Source of the DNA: JAJFTV01 sp964426355 | GTDB taxonomy: Bacteria; Chloroflexota; Anaerolineae; Anaerolineales; Anaerolineaceae | Direction of reading: 5' to 3' | Length of the DNA stretch: 13,509 nt | Assembly (NCBI GenBank): GCA_964426355.1 | Contig: CAYRRA010000121.1 | Span: 1 to 13,509 of the forward strand | Shown: positions 1 to 7,370 of the stretch, piece after piece | How the letters are laid out: the number at the start of each line of letters is the position of its first letter | Position numbering within the stretch: position 1 is the stretch's first letter | Made by a program: the position numbers and the translations under genes | The notes under the pieces: model-generated | Databases searched by the model: none | What the model saw: the letters and a program-made list of their open reading frames with translations, nothing else | Told to the model about the DNA's origin: nothing

Positions 1-215
1 GTATACAGGTGGATACGTGACAAGGCTTTTTGCGCCTCAATTTTTGTTGTCCCTTTTTCTAACCAGCCTGCAATCCGCTTCATCGCCCGGTCGAGGGCGT
101 GGGCGTCGATATCGTAGAGATGGATTGTTTTACCATGCAGTGCGCTCTGATATGTGATACGAGAGCCCATGGTTCCACTTCCAATAATGGCAATGCAATC
201 AATTTGGTCGATCAT
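1..215 (-). CDS. 3-hydroxyacyl-CoA dehydrogenase family protein, N-terminal fragment
   Basis: Only the first 71 codons are present; the gene runs off the left edge of the window. The ATG at 215-213 opens a reading frame starting MIDQIDCIAIIGSGTMGSRI. This is the classic NAD-binding Rossmann start with a GxGxxG motif (GSGTMG, residues 12-17). A strand ending in LYDID follows, whose acidic residue would bind the adenosine ribose of NAD. This is the N-terminal fold of L-3-hydroxyacyl-CoA dehydrogenases and relatives such as carnitine 3-dehydrogenase. It is the last gene visible in the minus-strand operon, 60 bases after the BKACE stop, with a stem-loop in between. It is a paralogue of the dehydrogenase at 3356-4315. 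In carnitine breakdown a dehydrogenase of this fold works with a BKACE enzyme, so it may supply a beta-keto acid to its neighbour. That is inference, because the substrate-binding half is missing. Confidence 0.8.
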   Translation of the reverse strand, partial: MIDQIDCIAIIGSGTMGSRITYQSALHGKTIHLYDIDAHALDRAMKRIAGWLEKGTTKIEAQKALSRIHLY

Positions 216-232
216 ATCTGGTTCCAATTCTT

Positions 233-262
233 GGCAGGCGCTCCGTAATAAGAGCGCCTGCC
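233..262 (-). repeat. Perfect 11-bp stem-loop between BKACE and the second dehydrogenase
   Basis: The arms 233-243 (ggcaggcgctc) and 252-262 (gagcgcctgcc) are exact reverse complements, with an 8-base loop. The stem is GC-rich. On the minus-strand transcript it begins 13 bases after the BKACE stop and ends 17 bases before the next start codon. No U tract follows on either strand, so it is not a normal intrinsic terminator. An mRNA-stabilising, processing or attenuating hairpin that sets different expression for the genes on each side is the simplest reading. Confidence 0.6.
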
Positions 263-275
263 GTAATGGGGAGAA

Positions 276-1244
276 TCAGTAAGTGGTCGGTGTTTGTGAG
301 AGACCCATCATTTCACGAGCCTGAGCTGGCGTCGCAATCGGACGGTTTAACTCTTCTGAGATACGGACAATGCGTTTCACAGCTTCTGCATTGTTTTGCA
401 AGAGCTGACCGCGTTTGTAATAGACGTTGTCTTCCATACCCACGCGAACATGTCCGCCAAGTAAAATGCCCATAACGTTCATGGGAAGCTGAAAACCGCC
501 GGTACCTATCATGGTAAAGAGGGATGGCTGCGGCAGTTCACGGATAAGGTTGATCATGTTTTCTGGAGTCGGGAAGCATGACGATTGGCTGCCCATCACA
601 AATTGGGTTAGATAAACCGGGCTGATTAAACCACGTTGGATGAGGTCCTGCATGGCATAAAAATTGCTCGAGTTATAGAATTCCAACTCGGGTTTGACGC
701 CTTTCGTCTTCATCCTCTCAGCATACATAGCGATACTATCAAACGTAACATGCACAAGCCCGGTAGTTTCACCACCAGGTTTGGGGTGTTTAAGCGGTGC
801 TTCGCGTGCCTTAAACTTGAACTTGTAAATTTCAGGCGCAAGGTTGAGTGAAGCGACTTCGGGTTTTGCTTCCAAACAAGCCATTTTTTCATCATCGGTC
901 ATGCTAAGACCCCCACCAGTGGAGGCGTTGATGATGATATCAGGGCATCGTTCGCGTATCAGCTTAAAGACTTTGTAGAAAACCTCCGGGTCGCCTGTGG
1001 CGTCGTACAACTGGTTTGGGTTGCGTGCATGGATGTGCACCATCGTTGCACCCGCTTTGTAAGCCTCATAGGTCTGATCAGCCTGCTCTTCAGGTTCTTC
1101 CGGAAGATTGAGATTGGCTTCTTTGCCCTGTATCCCGCCAGTAATGGCACAGGTGATAATCAATGGAGGGAAACTACCCTTGGCTGCACGTTGCACGTAC
1201 TCGTATGAGTTGGTGTAATCCCATGCATATTCTTCAACTTTCAT
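276..1244 (-). CDS. Beta-keto acid cleavage enzyme (BKACE, DUF849 family)
   Basis: A 322-residue protein of the Kce/BKACE family. These metal-dependent TIM-barrel enzymes perform a Claisen-type exchange: a beta-keto acid plus acetyl-CoA gives acetoacetate plus a new acyl-CoA. The barrel starts near residue 27 with LIITCAITGG. The metal ligands are H70 and H72 (VHIHARNP) and probably E271 (GMEDN), in the order expected from Kce. Also seen are an INASTGGG loop (residues 105-112) and an LTQFVMG strand (212-218). It is slightly longer than typical Kce because of about 20 extra N-terminal residues. The start has an AAGGA ribosome site 7 bases upstream. The glutamate after ITG in Kce, which as I recall contacts the substrate amino group, aligns here with isoleucine 38. 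The substrate may therefore not be 3-keto-5-aminohexanoate. Family membership is near certain; the substrate is unknown. Confidence 0.93.
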   Translation of the reverse strand: MKVEEYAWDYTNSYEYVQRAAKGSFPPLIITCAITGGIQGKEANLNLPEEPEEQADQTYEAYKAGATMVHIHARNPNQLYDATGDPEVFYKVFKLIRERCPDIIINASTGGGLSMTDDEKMACLEAKPEVASLNLAPEIYKFKFKAREAPLKHPKPGGETTGLVHVTFDSIAMYAERMKTKGVKPELEFYNSSNFYAMQDLIQRGLISPVYLTQFVMGSQSSCFPTPENMINLIRELPQPSLFTMIGTGGFQLPMNVMGILLGGHVRVGMEDNVYYKRGQLLQNNAEAVKRIVRISEELNRPIATPAQAREMMGLSQTPTTY

Positions 1245-1289
1245 GATTTTTCCTTTCTTAAAAGTTTTGAGTCAATAGATTGATTATTC

Positions 1290-1949
1290 CTAGATCATCA
1301 TTCGTGCATCTAAAACCAACAACCCTTTTTCATAAACGCGCACCGGGTTGAGATCCAGTTCTTTTATCTGTGGGTTTTCTGAAACCAGTTTGGAAACTTC
1401 CATGAGTAAATCTACGATTGCGTCCAGATCGCATTGTTGGTTGCCGCGTGCACCGGTGAGGAGCGGAAACCCTTTGATTTCACGGATCATCTGCTCTGCA
1501 TCGTGTTTTGTCAATGGGGCAATTCGAAAGGTAACATCTTTGAGAACCTCAGCAAAGATACCCCCAAGACCAAACATGACTGTTGCGCCAAAGGTAGGGT
1601 CCTCAAGAGCACCGATGATGACTTCTATTCCTGGTGGTGCCTGTTCAACGATGAGCATCCCTTCAATTTCAGCTTTCGGGTTATGCTTTTTTACATTCGC
1701 TGTGATTGTATTAAAACCTGCTATCACTTCCTTAACGCTGTTGAGATTGACAATGACCCCGCCCACATCACTTTTATGCACAGCGTCGCGAGAGACAACC
1801 TTTAAAACTACAGGAAATGTAAACTCATGAGTAGCATTTACAGCTTCATCAAGGCTGCGAACCAGGGCATATTTGGGGTAGGGAATATGGTAAGTGGACA
1901 GCTTTTTAATGGATTCATGTTCAAGAAGAAATACCTTATTTGAGTTCAT
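1290..1949 (-). CDS. ADP-forming acyl-CoA synthetase, beta subunit (ATP-grasp)
   Basis: A 219-residue ATP-grasp subunit, close to the roughly 230 residues of archaeal ACD beta chains. With the alpha subunit it catalyses acyl-CoA + ADP + phosphate = acid + CoA + ATP in the cytosol. Visible motifs are HKSDVGG (residues 58-64), GLGGIFAE (127-134) and ELDLNP (197-202). H58 and D199 are 141 residues apart. That is the spacing I recall between the catalytic His71 and Asp212 of the Pyrococcus furiosus beta chain. Its ATG lies inside the 3' end of the alpha gene (14-base overlap), with AAGGA 7 bases upstream, so the two subunits are translationally coupled. The longer plus-strand reading frames across this gene are antisense shadows. 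Confidence 0.93.
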   Translation of the reverse strand: MNSNKVFLLEHESIKKLSTYHIPYPKYALVRSLDEAVNATHEFTFPVVLKVVSRDAVHKSDVGGVIVNLNSVKEVIAGFNTITANVKKHNPKAEIEGMLIVEQAPPGIEVIIGALEDPTFGATVMFGLGGIFAEVLKDVTFRIAPLTKHDAEQMIREIKGFPLLTGARGNQQCDLDAIVDLLMEVSKLVSENPQIKELDLNPVRVYEKGLLVLDARMMI

Positions 1950-3330
1950 CTAGCAATCCTTGTGTTTTACGGTAATCAGCATAATTTACTGCAGCAGCAA
2001 TGCCTGTAATGGCGCGCTCTGGTGTCGCGAAAACCGGAATCCCTAGTTCATGCAATGCTGGTCGGCTTGCTATTTCTTTTTCGCCTCCGCCAAAATATGC
2101 GACCGCCAGGCTTGACCGAATGGAGTTCTGTATGCTTAAAGCGGCTTCAACGCCATTATGGATTGGGTCTGCATAATTCAGCAGGTAGATGTCAGCGATG
2201 TCATATTCTTCTGCCAGCCGGACAACATCAGCAAATATATGCCCATCAAAAAGTGTCAGGTCACATGGGTTGGCGATGGTGGCATTGAATGGAGTACGGA
2301 TTTCTTTTTTGAGGCGCTCAACGAATATTGGTGGTACTGCGGGGATTTCCAATCCGTATTCTTCGGCTGCATCTACGGCTAAAGTGTTTCCTCCTCCAGA
2401 ACTGGAAACGACCATCACACGTTTTCCTTTTGGCGGTTTGAGCAAAGCCTGTCCTTTTACGGAATCAAAGAGTGCCTCCATTGTGAGGGGACGGAAAAGG
2501 CTGTATTGCCGACATGCGGCATCAAATACGGTGTCATTTGCTGCTAATGCCCCAGTGTGGGAAGCTGCTGAGCGCATACCACTGGCTGTGCGCCCAGATT
2601 TCATGATGGTAATTGGCTTTTTGGGGAGCGTTTTTCTTACTGCTTCAAGAAAGCGTTTCCCATCCTTTATCCCTTCCAGGTAAATGGCGATAGCGTGAGT
2701 GTCTTTATCTTCAGCAAAATATTCCAACAGATCAGATTCGTCGATATTCGATTTATTGCCCAGGTTGATACAAGCGCGTGTACCGATATTTTCCAGTTCC
2801 AATTGTTCCGCCAGGTACGCAAGAACCGAACCGCTATGAGCAATGATGGTGATGGGTCCTGCTTTTTTTAGAGCTGGAAAAAATGCAGCACTCATTTGGT
2901 TAGGTGGTACGTAAACTCCCTGTATGTTTGGTCCGAGGAAATGGAAATCATACGTATGTGCGATGTCGATAATGGCTTTTTCCAAATCATCATTCCCAGC
3001 TTCTTTAAATCCTGCTGAGATAACAATCGCAGTTCGTACACCTCGTTCTGCTGCTTCCTGTAATACAGCTGGTACGCCAGACGATGGAATCGAAACAACC
3101 ATTGTGTCAACTACTTCGGGCACATCAGTAATGGAACGGTATATTGTCAACCCAAATATTTCGCCTCCTTTGGGATTGATTGGATACACCCTGCCTGTGT
3201 ACCCGCCCTTGAGCAGGGTTTCCAGGATGATGTATCCCATTTTTCCTGGTGTGGTTGATGCGCCAATGATGGCGATTGAACGTGCATAGAAGATCTTATC
3301 CAGGTCTTCTCTTCTGTGACGGGATCCCAT
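1936..3330 (-). CDS. ADP-forming acyl-CoA synthetase, alpha subunit
   Basis: A 464-residue alpha subunit with a CoA-binding domain followed by two succinyl-CoA-synthetase-like domains. The CoA-binding Rossmann domain has SIAIIGAS (18-25), the YPINPKG turn (49-55) and LGPNIQG (132-138). The phosphohistidine segment is SHTGAL, with H258 as the residue phosphorylated during catalysis. E219 lies 39 residues before it, matching the Glu218/His257 pair I recall from P. furiosus ACD. The protein ends in VNYADYRKTQG, where fused homologues continue into the ATP-grasp part; here the two parts are separate genes. It forms ATP by substrate-level phosphorylation from acyl-CoA. Acyl specificity (acetyl, branched or aryl) cannot be read from the sequence. 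The start is preceded by AAGGAGA at 10 bases. It lies 25 bases downstream of the dehydrogenase gene in the same operon. Confidence 0.94.
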   Translation of the reverse strand: MGSRHRREDLDKIFYARSIAIIGASTTPGKMGYIILETLLKGGYTGRVYPINPKGGEIFGLTIYRSITDVPEVVDTMVVSIPSSGVPAVLQEAAERGVRTAIVISAGFKEAGNDDLEKAIIDIAHTYDFHFLGPNIQGVYVPPNQMSAAFFPALKKAGPITIIAHSGSVLAYLAEQLELENIGTRACINLGNKSNIDESDLLEYFAEDKDTHAIAIYLEGIKDGKRFLEAVRKTLPKKPITIMKSGRTASGMRSAASHTGALAANDTVFDAACRQYSLFRPLTMEALFDSVKGQALLKPPKGKRVMVVSSSGGGNTLAVDAAEEYGLEIPAVPPIFVERLKKEIRTPFNATIANPCDLTLFDGHIFADVVRLAEEYDIADIYLLNYADPIHNGVEAALSIQNSIRSSLAVAYFGGGEKEIASRPALHELGIPVFATPERAITGIAAAVNYADYRKTQGLLDELK

Positions 3331-3355
3331 TTTTCTTTGATCTCCTTATGCGGGT

Positions 3356-4315
3356 TTATTTCTCTTTCTTTTCGCGGTCTGCAAGGATATAAGCGGCAAG
3401 GTTTTCATACAGTTTTTTTTCAAAGGTACTTACATCCCCTTCATGCCATTCGTAAAACCCTTTGCCAGTTTGTGGTCCGAGAAGATTGTTCTCAACCATT
3501 TCATTGATGATGAGGCTTGGCATAGAAGCATTGTTCAGATCCGGGAAGATGTATTTTTGGATCTGTGACATTTGAGACCAGCCATCCTGTACTTCAGCCA
3601 ACTCAATCGGACCTACATGAGCTAATCGACGACCGAAACCGAACTTAACCGCGATATCGATATCTTCTGCTGTGGCAATGCCCTGGTTGATGATGAAGAT
3701 CGCTTCTCGTAGAAGGGCAGATTGAAGTCGGTTGGCGACAAACCCTAAAGCCTCTTTCTGTGTGATGATCGGTTTTTTCCCTGCTTTCACGATCGCGTTG
3801 TAAACTGCCTGCGCGTATGGCTCCCCGGTGGCATCGCTTTTTACGATTTCCACCAACGGCATCAAGTGCGGAGGGTAAAAATAATGCAGAACGAGTACTT
3901 TGTCAGGACGTGTGGTTACTTCAGCAAGAGATGAGGGCATTAAGCTAGAAGTGTTACTTGCAAGAATAGTATGCGTTGGGCATACCTGGTCTAGTTGACG
4001 AAAGACCTCTTGTTTTTTCTCAAGAATTTCGAAAATTGCTTCGACCACTAAATCAGCATGTTCAACCGCTTCTGCCAATTGGCTGAAAATCTTGAGGTGC
4101 GACATGGCTTCATCTATTTGTTCACGGTTGATCAGATTCCAATTTGCCATATCGTTGAGGTTGTTGTTGATTCGTCCAAGCACATGTCCACGCACGATAT
4201 CCGACTGGTCAAATATGTTAACGTTAAAACCGCTTAATGCGAATTCCTGTCCAATACTGTGCCCCATGGTTCCGGCGCCTACGATAGTGACATTTTTTAT
4301 CTCAGATATAGTCAT
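3356..4315 (-). CDS. 3-hydroxyacyl-CoA dehydrogenase (HBD/HAD family)
   Basis: A 319-residue NAD-dependent dehydrogenase. Its NAD motif is GAGTMG (residues 13-18), with NIFDQS at 33-38. The catalytic set is complete and spaced as in human HAD: S123 (NTSS), H144, E156 (LVEI) and N195 (GFVANRL). The C-terminal helical domain ends with GPQTGKGFYEW (280-290). The usual HFFNP loop reads HYFYPPHL, so the common Asn is Tyr. The chain is about 35 residues longer than the 282-residue butyryl-type enzymes because of a charged C-terminal tail. Both points suggest an unusual substrate or a divergent subfamily. Between the CoA-transferase and acyl-CoA synthetase genes, it most likely interconverts a 3-hydroxyacyl- and a 3-ketoacyl-CoA, or a 3-hydroxy and a 3-keto acid. 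The ATG has AAGGA 8 bases upstream. Confidence 0.9.
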   Translation of the reverse strand: MTISEIKNVTIVGAGTMGHSIGQEFALSGFNVNIFDQSDIVRGHVLGRINNNLNDMANWNLINREQIDEAMSHLKIFSQLAEAVEHADLVVEAIFEILEKKQEVFRQLDQVCPTHTILASNTSSLMPSSLAEVTTRPDKVLVLHYFYPPHLMPLVEIVKSDATGEPYAQAVYNAIVKAGKKPIITQKEALGFVANRLQSALLREAIFIINQGIATAEDIDIAVKFGFGRRLAHVGPIELAEVQDGWSQMSQIQKYIFPDLNNASMPSLIINEMVENNLLGPQTGKGFYEWHEGDVSTFEKKLYENLAAYILADREKKEK

Positions 4316-4335
4316 CCATTTTTCCTTTGGAATAA

Positions 4336-5121
4336 TTATTTATTTCGTCCGATAATCAAACCCAATGGGTCCACTTCCTCGCGAAGAATGCACAATTCTT
4401 CATCTGTAGGCTCGGGTGTGACGGTGTCTTCATCCACGAAAAGCATCTCAAAACCGGTGTTGTCAATCACATCCTGTTTTGAGACCCCTGGGTGGAGCGT
4501 TTCAACGCGCATGCGTTTGCTGTGGGGATCATATCCCATAAGTGCCAGGGTGCTGATGACTTTGTAGGGTCCGCTGTTTGGGGGTAAGCCAGCAGCTTCA
4601 CGCGAACCAGGTCCGTTGATGTACCCTGGTGTGGTTAGGAAATCCAGCTTTTCAACGAAGCGGCGTTTATCGTGAGGGGTGATCGAAAGGGTTTGCCAGC
4701 AGAGCGAAGCGAGATCATTTGCACCACCGCTTCCTGGTAAACGCACCTTTGGTTTACGGTATTCACCAATCACAGTGGAATTGATATTTCCATACTGATC
4801 GATTTGCGCCCCACCGAGAAAGGTGTAATCCACCATGCCTCGCTGGCAGGCTTCCATTACATCATTCATACTCGAGTGCAACAAGGCACCTGTTTGTGTG
4901 TACGAATCTGCGACAGAAATTGGAAGTTTTTGCAGGATGGGTGCCATGGCGCCGGCTTCAAACATAATAATCAGGTTGGGTGAGCAGGTTTTTTGAGCCA
5001 GCATGGCAGCAGCCAGTGGCATGCCTGTGCCGATGACCGCGGTCTTGTTGTCTTCCAACTGCCGAGCAGCGACACACACCATTAGTTCAAACAGGTTGTA
5101 ACGTTGAGTCGGATCGGTCAT
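4336..5121 (-). CDS. CoA-transferase family I, glutaconate-type beta subunit
   Basis: A 261-residue subunit, matching GctB in length (about 266). E55 in NLIIMFEAGAM aligns with the catalytic glutamate (Glu54) of Acidaminococcus glutaconate CoA-transferase, which carries the CoA thioester. This supports a true transferase, not the related IpdB-type hydrolase partner. Further motifs are FLGGAQIDQYGNINST (95-110) and GSGGANDLAS (129-138), the latter typical of the family. The start codon overlaps the stop of the alpha-subunit gene as ATGA, the normal coupling for obligate heteromers. The substrate is not readable from the sequence. Candidates are acetoacetate produced by the BKACE, or another beta-keto or branched acid. 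The 20-base gap to the next gene keeps it within the operon. Confidence 0.9.
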   Translation of the reverse strand: MTDPTQRYNLFELMVCVAARQLEDNKTAVIGTGMPLAAAMLAQKTCSPNLIIMFEAGAMAPILQKLPISVADSYTQTGALLHSSMNDVMEACQRGMVDYTFLGGAQIDQYGNINSTVIGEYRKPKVRLPGSGGANDLASLCWQTLSITPHDKRRFVEKLDFLTTPGYINGPGSREAAGLPPNSGPYKVISTLALMGYDPHSKRMRVETLHPGVSKQDVIDNTGFEMLFVDEDTVTPEPTDEELCILREEVDPLGLIIGRNK

Positions 5122-6119
5122 CCCATTCTCTCCCTTTTTAATGGTTCGATTTCCTGTATTTTTCTTAATTTTTCTGATGGGCAGGCGAGCGCAACATATT
5201 CTTCAAATGTTTTCACGCCATAGATATATTTGTCTAAAAATGCCTTAAAGGTATCCTCATCATTTTCTGCCTGCATCCATTCCGCAAGGTGCTCTTCATC
5301 GGAGTAATATTCATAAGGCATATTTCCCGGATAACTGCCAAACGGAACCTCGCATACTGCATCGACAAGCCAGTAAGGAATAACGGTCTTGAGAGGGTTC
5401 TTACGAATTTCATCGGTTGAGACGATTCGCTCGGCTGTGATCAAAACACGTTTGGATGCACGCGCCACATCATAGTCAGCGATGCTGATTCCATCGATTT
5501 GGGCATTACCGTACATATCTGCCTGGTGTACATGGATGACTGCTACATCGGGAAAGAGAGCGGGAACCGCCAATAATTTTTCACCGGTAAAGGGACAGGT
5601 GATTTCTTTGGCAGCGCTGAATTTCATGCCGTCAGTACCCAACAAAGTGCGCGCCGGCATGAACGGTATCCCCATCGCTGCCGCTTTGTAACGCCAGTTC
5701 AGGGTAGCGTTTGTCCATTCTGTTACTTCCACTTCTCCGCTTTGCATCACTTTGCGCGCATGGGTTGAAAGTCCGCGTAATTCCAACCCTACAATGTATG
5801 CCACATCCACCCGGTTGAAACAGTGCCCTGCTGCCAGGATTTGAAAATCGTGGGTGGTGGTGTGACCGGCAAGACCGAGGTTTTTCTTGCGCGTGCGTAC
5901 GATTTCATGAAGAATCGAGGAGGCAATGCGGACACCCCCAAAACCGCCGGTTGCCAGGTAATCCCCATTGTGGATAAATTTATCAACCGCTTCTGACACA
6001 CTCATTCGTTTATCTTTCATGGAGCGGTCTTTTTGGCGGAAAAACTCACGAACGCTGTTCGCATCTGGCGACATGAATAGTTTTCCATCTGGTTCTATTT
6101 CCATTTCATACAAGCACAT
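5118..6119 (-). CDS. CoA-transferase family I, glutaconate-type alpha subunit
   Basis: A 333-residue subunit similar in layout to GctA (about 320). The family signatures are GDYLATGGFGGVRIAS (52-67), AAAMGIPFMPARTLLGTD (146-163), PDVAVIHVHQADMYGNAQI (190-208) and EEI/DEIRKNP-type helices near 235. The N terminus carries roughly 33 extra residues before the usual MSVSEAVDKFI start. I keep the upstream ATG because it has a good AAGGAGA site 7 bases away, while the internal methionines at residues 34 and 39 have none. The subunit forms the acyl-binding half of the heteromeric CoA-transferase with the next gene. It probably moves CoA between an acyl-CoA and the acid generated in this pathway. The gap from the thiolase gene is 35 bases. 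Confidence 0.9.
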   Translation of the reverse strand: MCLYEMEIEPDGKLFMSPDANSVREFFRQKDRSMKDKRMSVSEAVDKFIHNGDYLATGGFGGVRIASSILHEIVRTRKKNLGLAGHTTTHDFQILAAGHCFNRVDVAYIVGLELRGLSTHARKVMQSGEVEVTEWTNATLNWRYKAAAMGIPFMPARTLLGTDGMKFSAAKEITCPFTGEKLLAVPALFPDVAVIHVHQADMYGNAQIDGISIADYDVARASKRVLITAERIVSTDEIRKNPLKTVIPYWLVDAVCEVPFGSYPGNMPYEYYSDEEHLAEWMQAENDEDTFKAFLDKYIYGVKTFEEYVALACPSEKLRKIQEIEPLKRERMG

Positions 6120-6154
6120 TCATTTCTCCTTTGATGTCAAATGAACTACCTGGG

Positions 6155-7357
6155 TTAATTTGTTCTGCTGAGGATGAGCGCTGAACCCATTCCTCCACCG
6201 ATACATAAGGTTGCCAGTCCGTGATTTGCGTTGCGTTTGAGCATTTCATGTACCAGGGTGACAGTAATTCTTGCACCAGAGGCACCGATCGGGTGACCCA
6301 ATGCAATCGCTCCACCGTTGACATTGACCTTTTCTTCATCAAATTGAAGCTCTTTTGCGACCGCCAGACATTGTGCAGCGAAAGCTTCGTTGCTTTCAAT
6401 GAGGTCGATTTGTTCGATAGAAAGACCAGCTTTTTTTAATGCCTTACGAGTCGCTGGAATGGGACCCAACCCCATAAACGCCGGGTCAACACCGGCGGTT
6501 GCCCATGCTTTAATCACTGCGAGAGGCTGCAGCCTCAATTCTTTTGCATGCCTTTTGCTAGTTATCACAATGGCGGCTGCACCATCATTGACCCCGGAGG
6601 AGTTTCCGGCTGTCACCGTTCCGTTTTGTTTGAATGCAGGTTTTAACCCTTCCAGGTCCTCCAGGGTTGTATCAAACCGCGGAAATTCATCTTGCTGCAA
6701 TATGAACGAGGTCTTTTTCTGTTGAACCTGAACCGGCAGGATTTCTTCATCAAAACGACCTGATTGGATAGCGGCTTTGGTTTTTTCCTGGCTTTTCTGA
6801 GCGTATTCATCTTGCTGTGTTCGGGTGATGCCGAATTGCTCGGCGATGTTCTCTGCGACGATGCCCATGTGAATGTTATTGAAAATATCTGTCAAGCCGT
6901 CATGGATCATGCTGTCCAGTACCTGTGAATGACCCATCTTATAACCCTCGCGCGCCCGCGGGAGCAAGTAAGGGGTTCCTGACATGTTCTCTACCCCGCC
7001 AGCGACAACAATTTCTGCATCGCCGCAGAGGATGGATCGTACAGCCTGGATGATGCTCATCATTCCGGAACCGCAGACCATATCCACCCGATGGGCGGGA
7101 ATAGCGTCAGATAACCCGGCATAAATGGCAGCTTGACGAGCAACATTCATACCTGAACCGGCTGAGAGCACATTGCCCATGATGACCTCATTTACTTCTT
7201 CTTTTTTGACCTGTGTACGGGCTAATGCAGCTTCTATCACCAGAGCCCCCATCTTCCCTGCTGGAATGGATGAAAGAGAACCGAGGAATTTTCCGATGGG
7301 TGTACGAACCGCAGAAACAATGACAATCTCTTTTTCGTCTTGATTAGTATTATTCAC
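6155..7357 (-). CDS. Thiolase (acetyl-CoA C-acetyltransferase type)
   Basis: A type II thiolase of about 400 residues that cleaves or makes acetoacetyl-CoA or other 3-ketoacyl-CoA. Motifs, numbered from the upstream ATG at 7375: SAVRTPIGKF (21-30), nucleophile C101 in VDMVCGSGM, NEAFAAQ (329-335), H361 in ALGHPIGASGAR, and C391 in CIGGGMGS. All catalytic residues are present. I prefer the GTG at 7357 as the start. It overlaps the stop of the receiver gene as GTGA and has AAGGA 8 bases upstream, while the ATG at 7375 has no ribosome site. This makes it translationally coupled to the receiver. With the CoA-transferase and BKACE it would convert acetoacetyl-CoA to two acetyl-CoA. The biosynthetic direction is possible but less likely next to an ADP-forming synthetase. 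Confidence 0.93.
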   Translation of the reverse strand: MNNTNQDEKEIVIVSAVRTPIGKFLGSLSSIPAGKMGALVIEAALARTQVKKEEVNEVIMGNVLSAGSGMNVARQAAIYAGLSDAIPAHRVDMVCGSGMMSIIQAVRSILCGDAEIVVAGGVENMSGTPYLLPRAREGYKMGHSQVLDSMIHDGLTDIFNNIHMGIVAENIAEQFGITRTQQDEYAQKSQEKTKAAIQSGRFDEEILPVQVQQKKTSFILQQDEFPRFDTTLEDLEGLKPAFKQNGTVTAGNSSGVNDGAAAIVITSKRHAKELRLQPLAVIKAWATAGVDPAFMGLGPIPATRKALKKAGLSIEQIDLIESNEAFAAQCLAVAKELQFDEEKVNVNGGAIALGHPIGASGARITVTLVHEMLKRNANHGLATLCIGGGMGSALILSRTN

Positions 7358-7370
7358 CAGATTGGTCCTT
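7354..7370 (-). promoter_or_regulatory. GTGA stop-start overlap and internal ribosome site coupling receiver to thiolase
   Basis: Read on the minus strand, AAGGA (7370-7366) lies inside the last codons of the receiver gene. Eight bases later comes GTGA, where the thiolase GTG start (7357-7355) shares bases with the receiver TGA stop (7356-7354). This arrangement normally makes translation of the second gene depend on the first. It argues that the receiver and the metabolic genes are one operon and not accidental neighbours. Confidence 0.7.

Noticed and set aside
1262..1286. Small inverted repeat TCAAT/ATTGA between the ACD beta and BKACE genes
   Set aside because: Only 5 bp and AT-rich with a 2-base loop; expected by chance.
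1348..1830. Plus-strand open frames of 123 and 160 codons
   Set aside because: They lie antisense to the well-supported ACD beta gene, overlap each other in different frames, show no family motifs and have no ribosome site.
2189..2683. Plus-strand open frame of 164 codons
   Set aside because: Antisense to the ACD alpha gene; composition (many Ser/Arg/Pro) is typical of a shadow frame.
5118..6119. IpdAB-type ring-opening hydrolase instead of a CoA-transferase
   Set aside because: The beta subunit keeps a glutamate (E55) at the position of the GctB catalytic residue, which favours a transferase.
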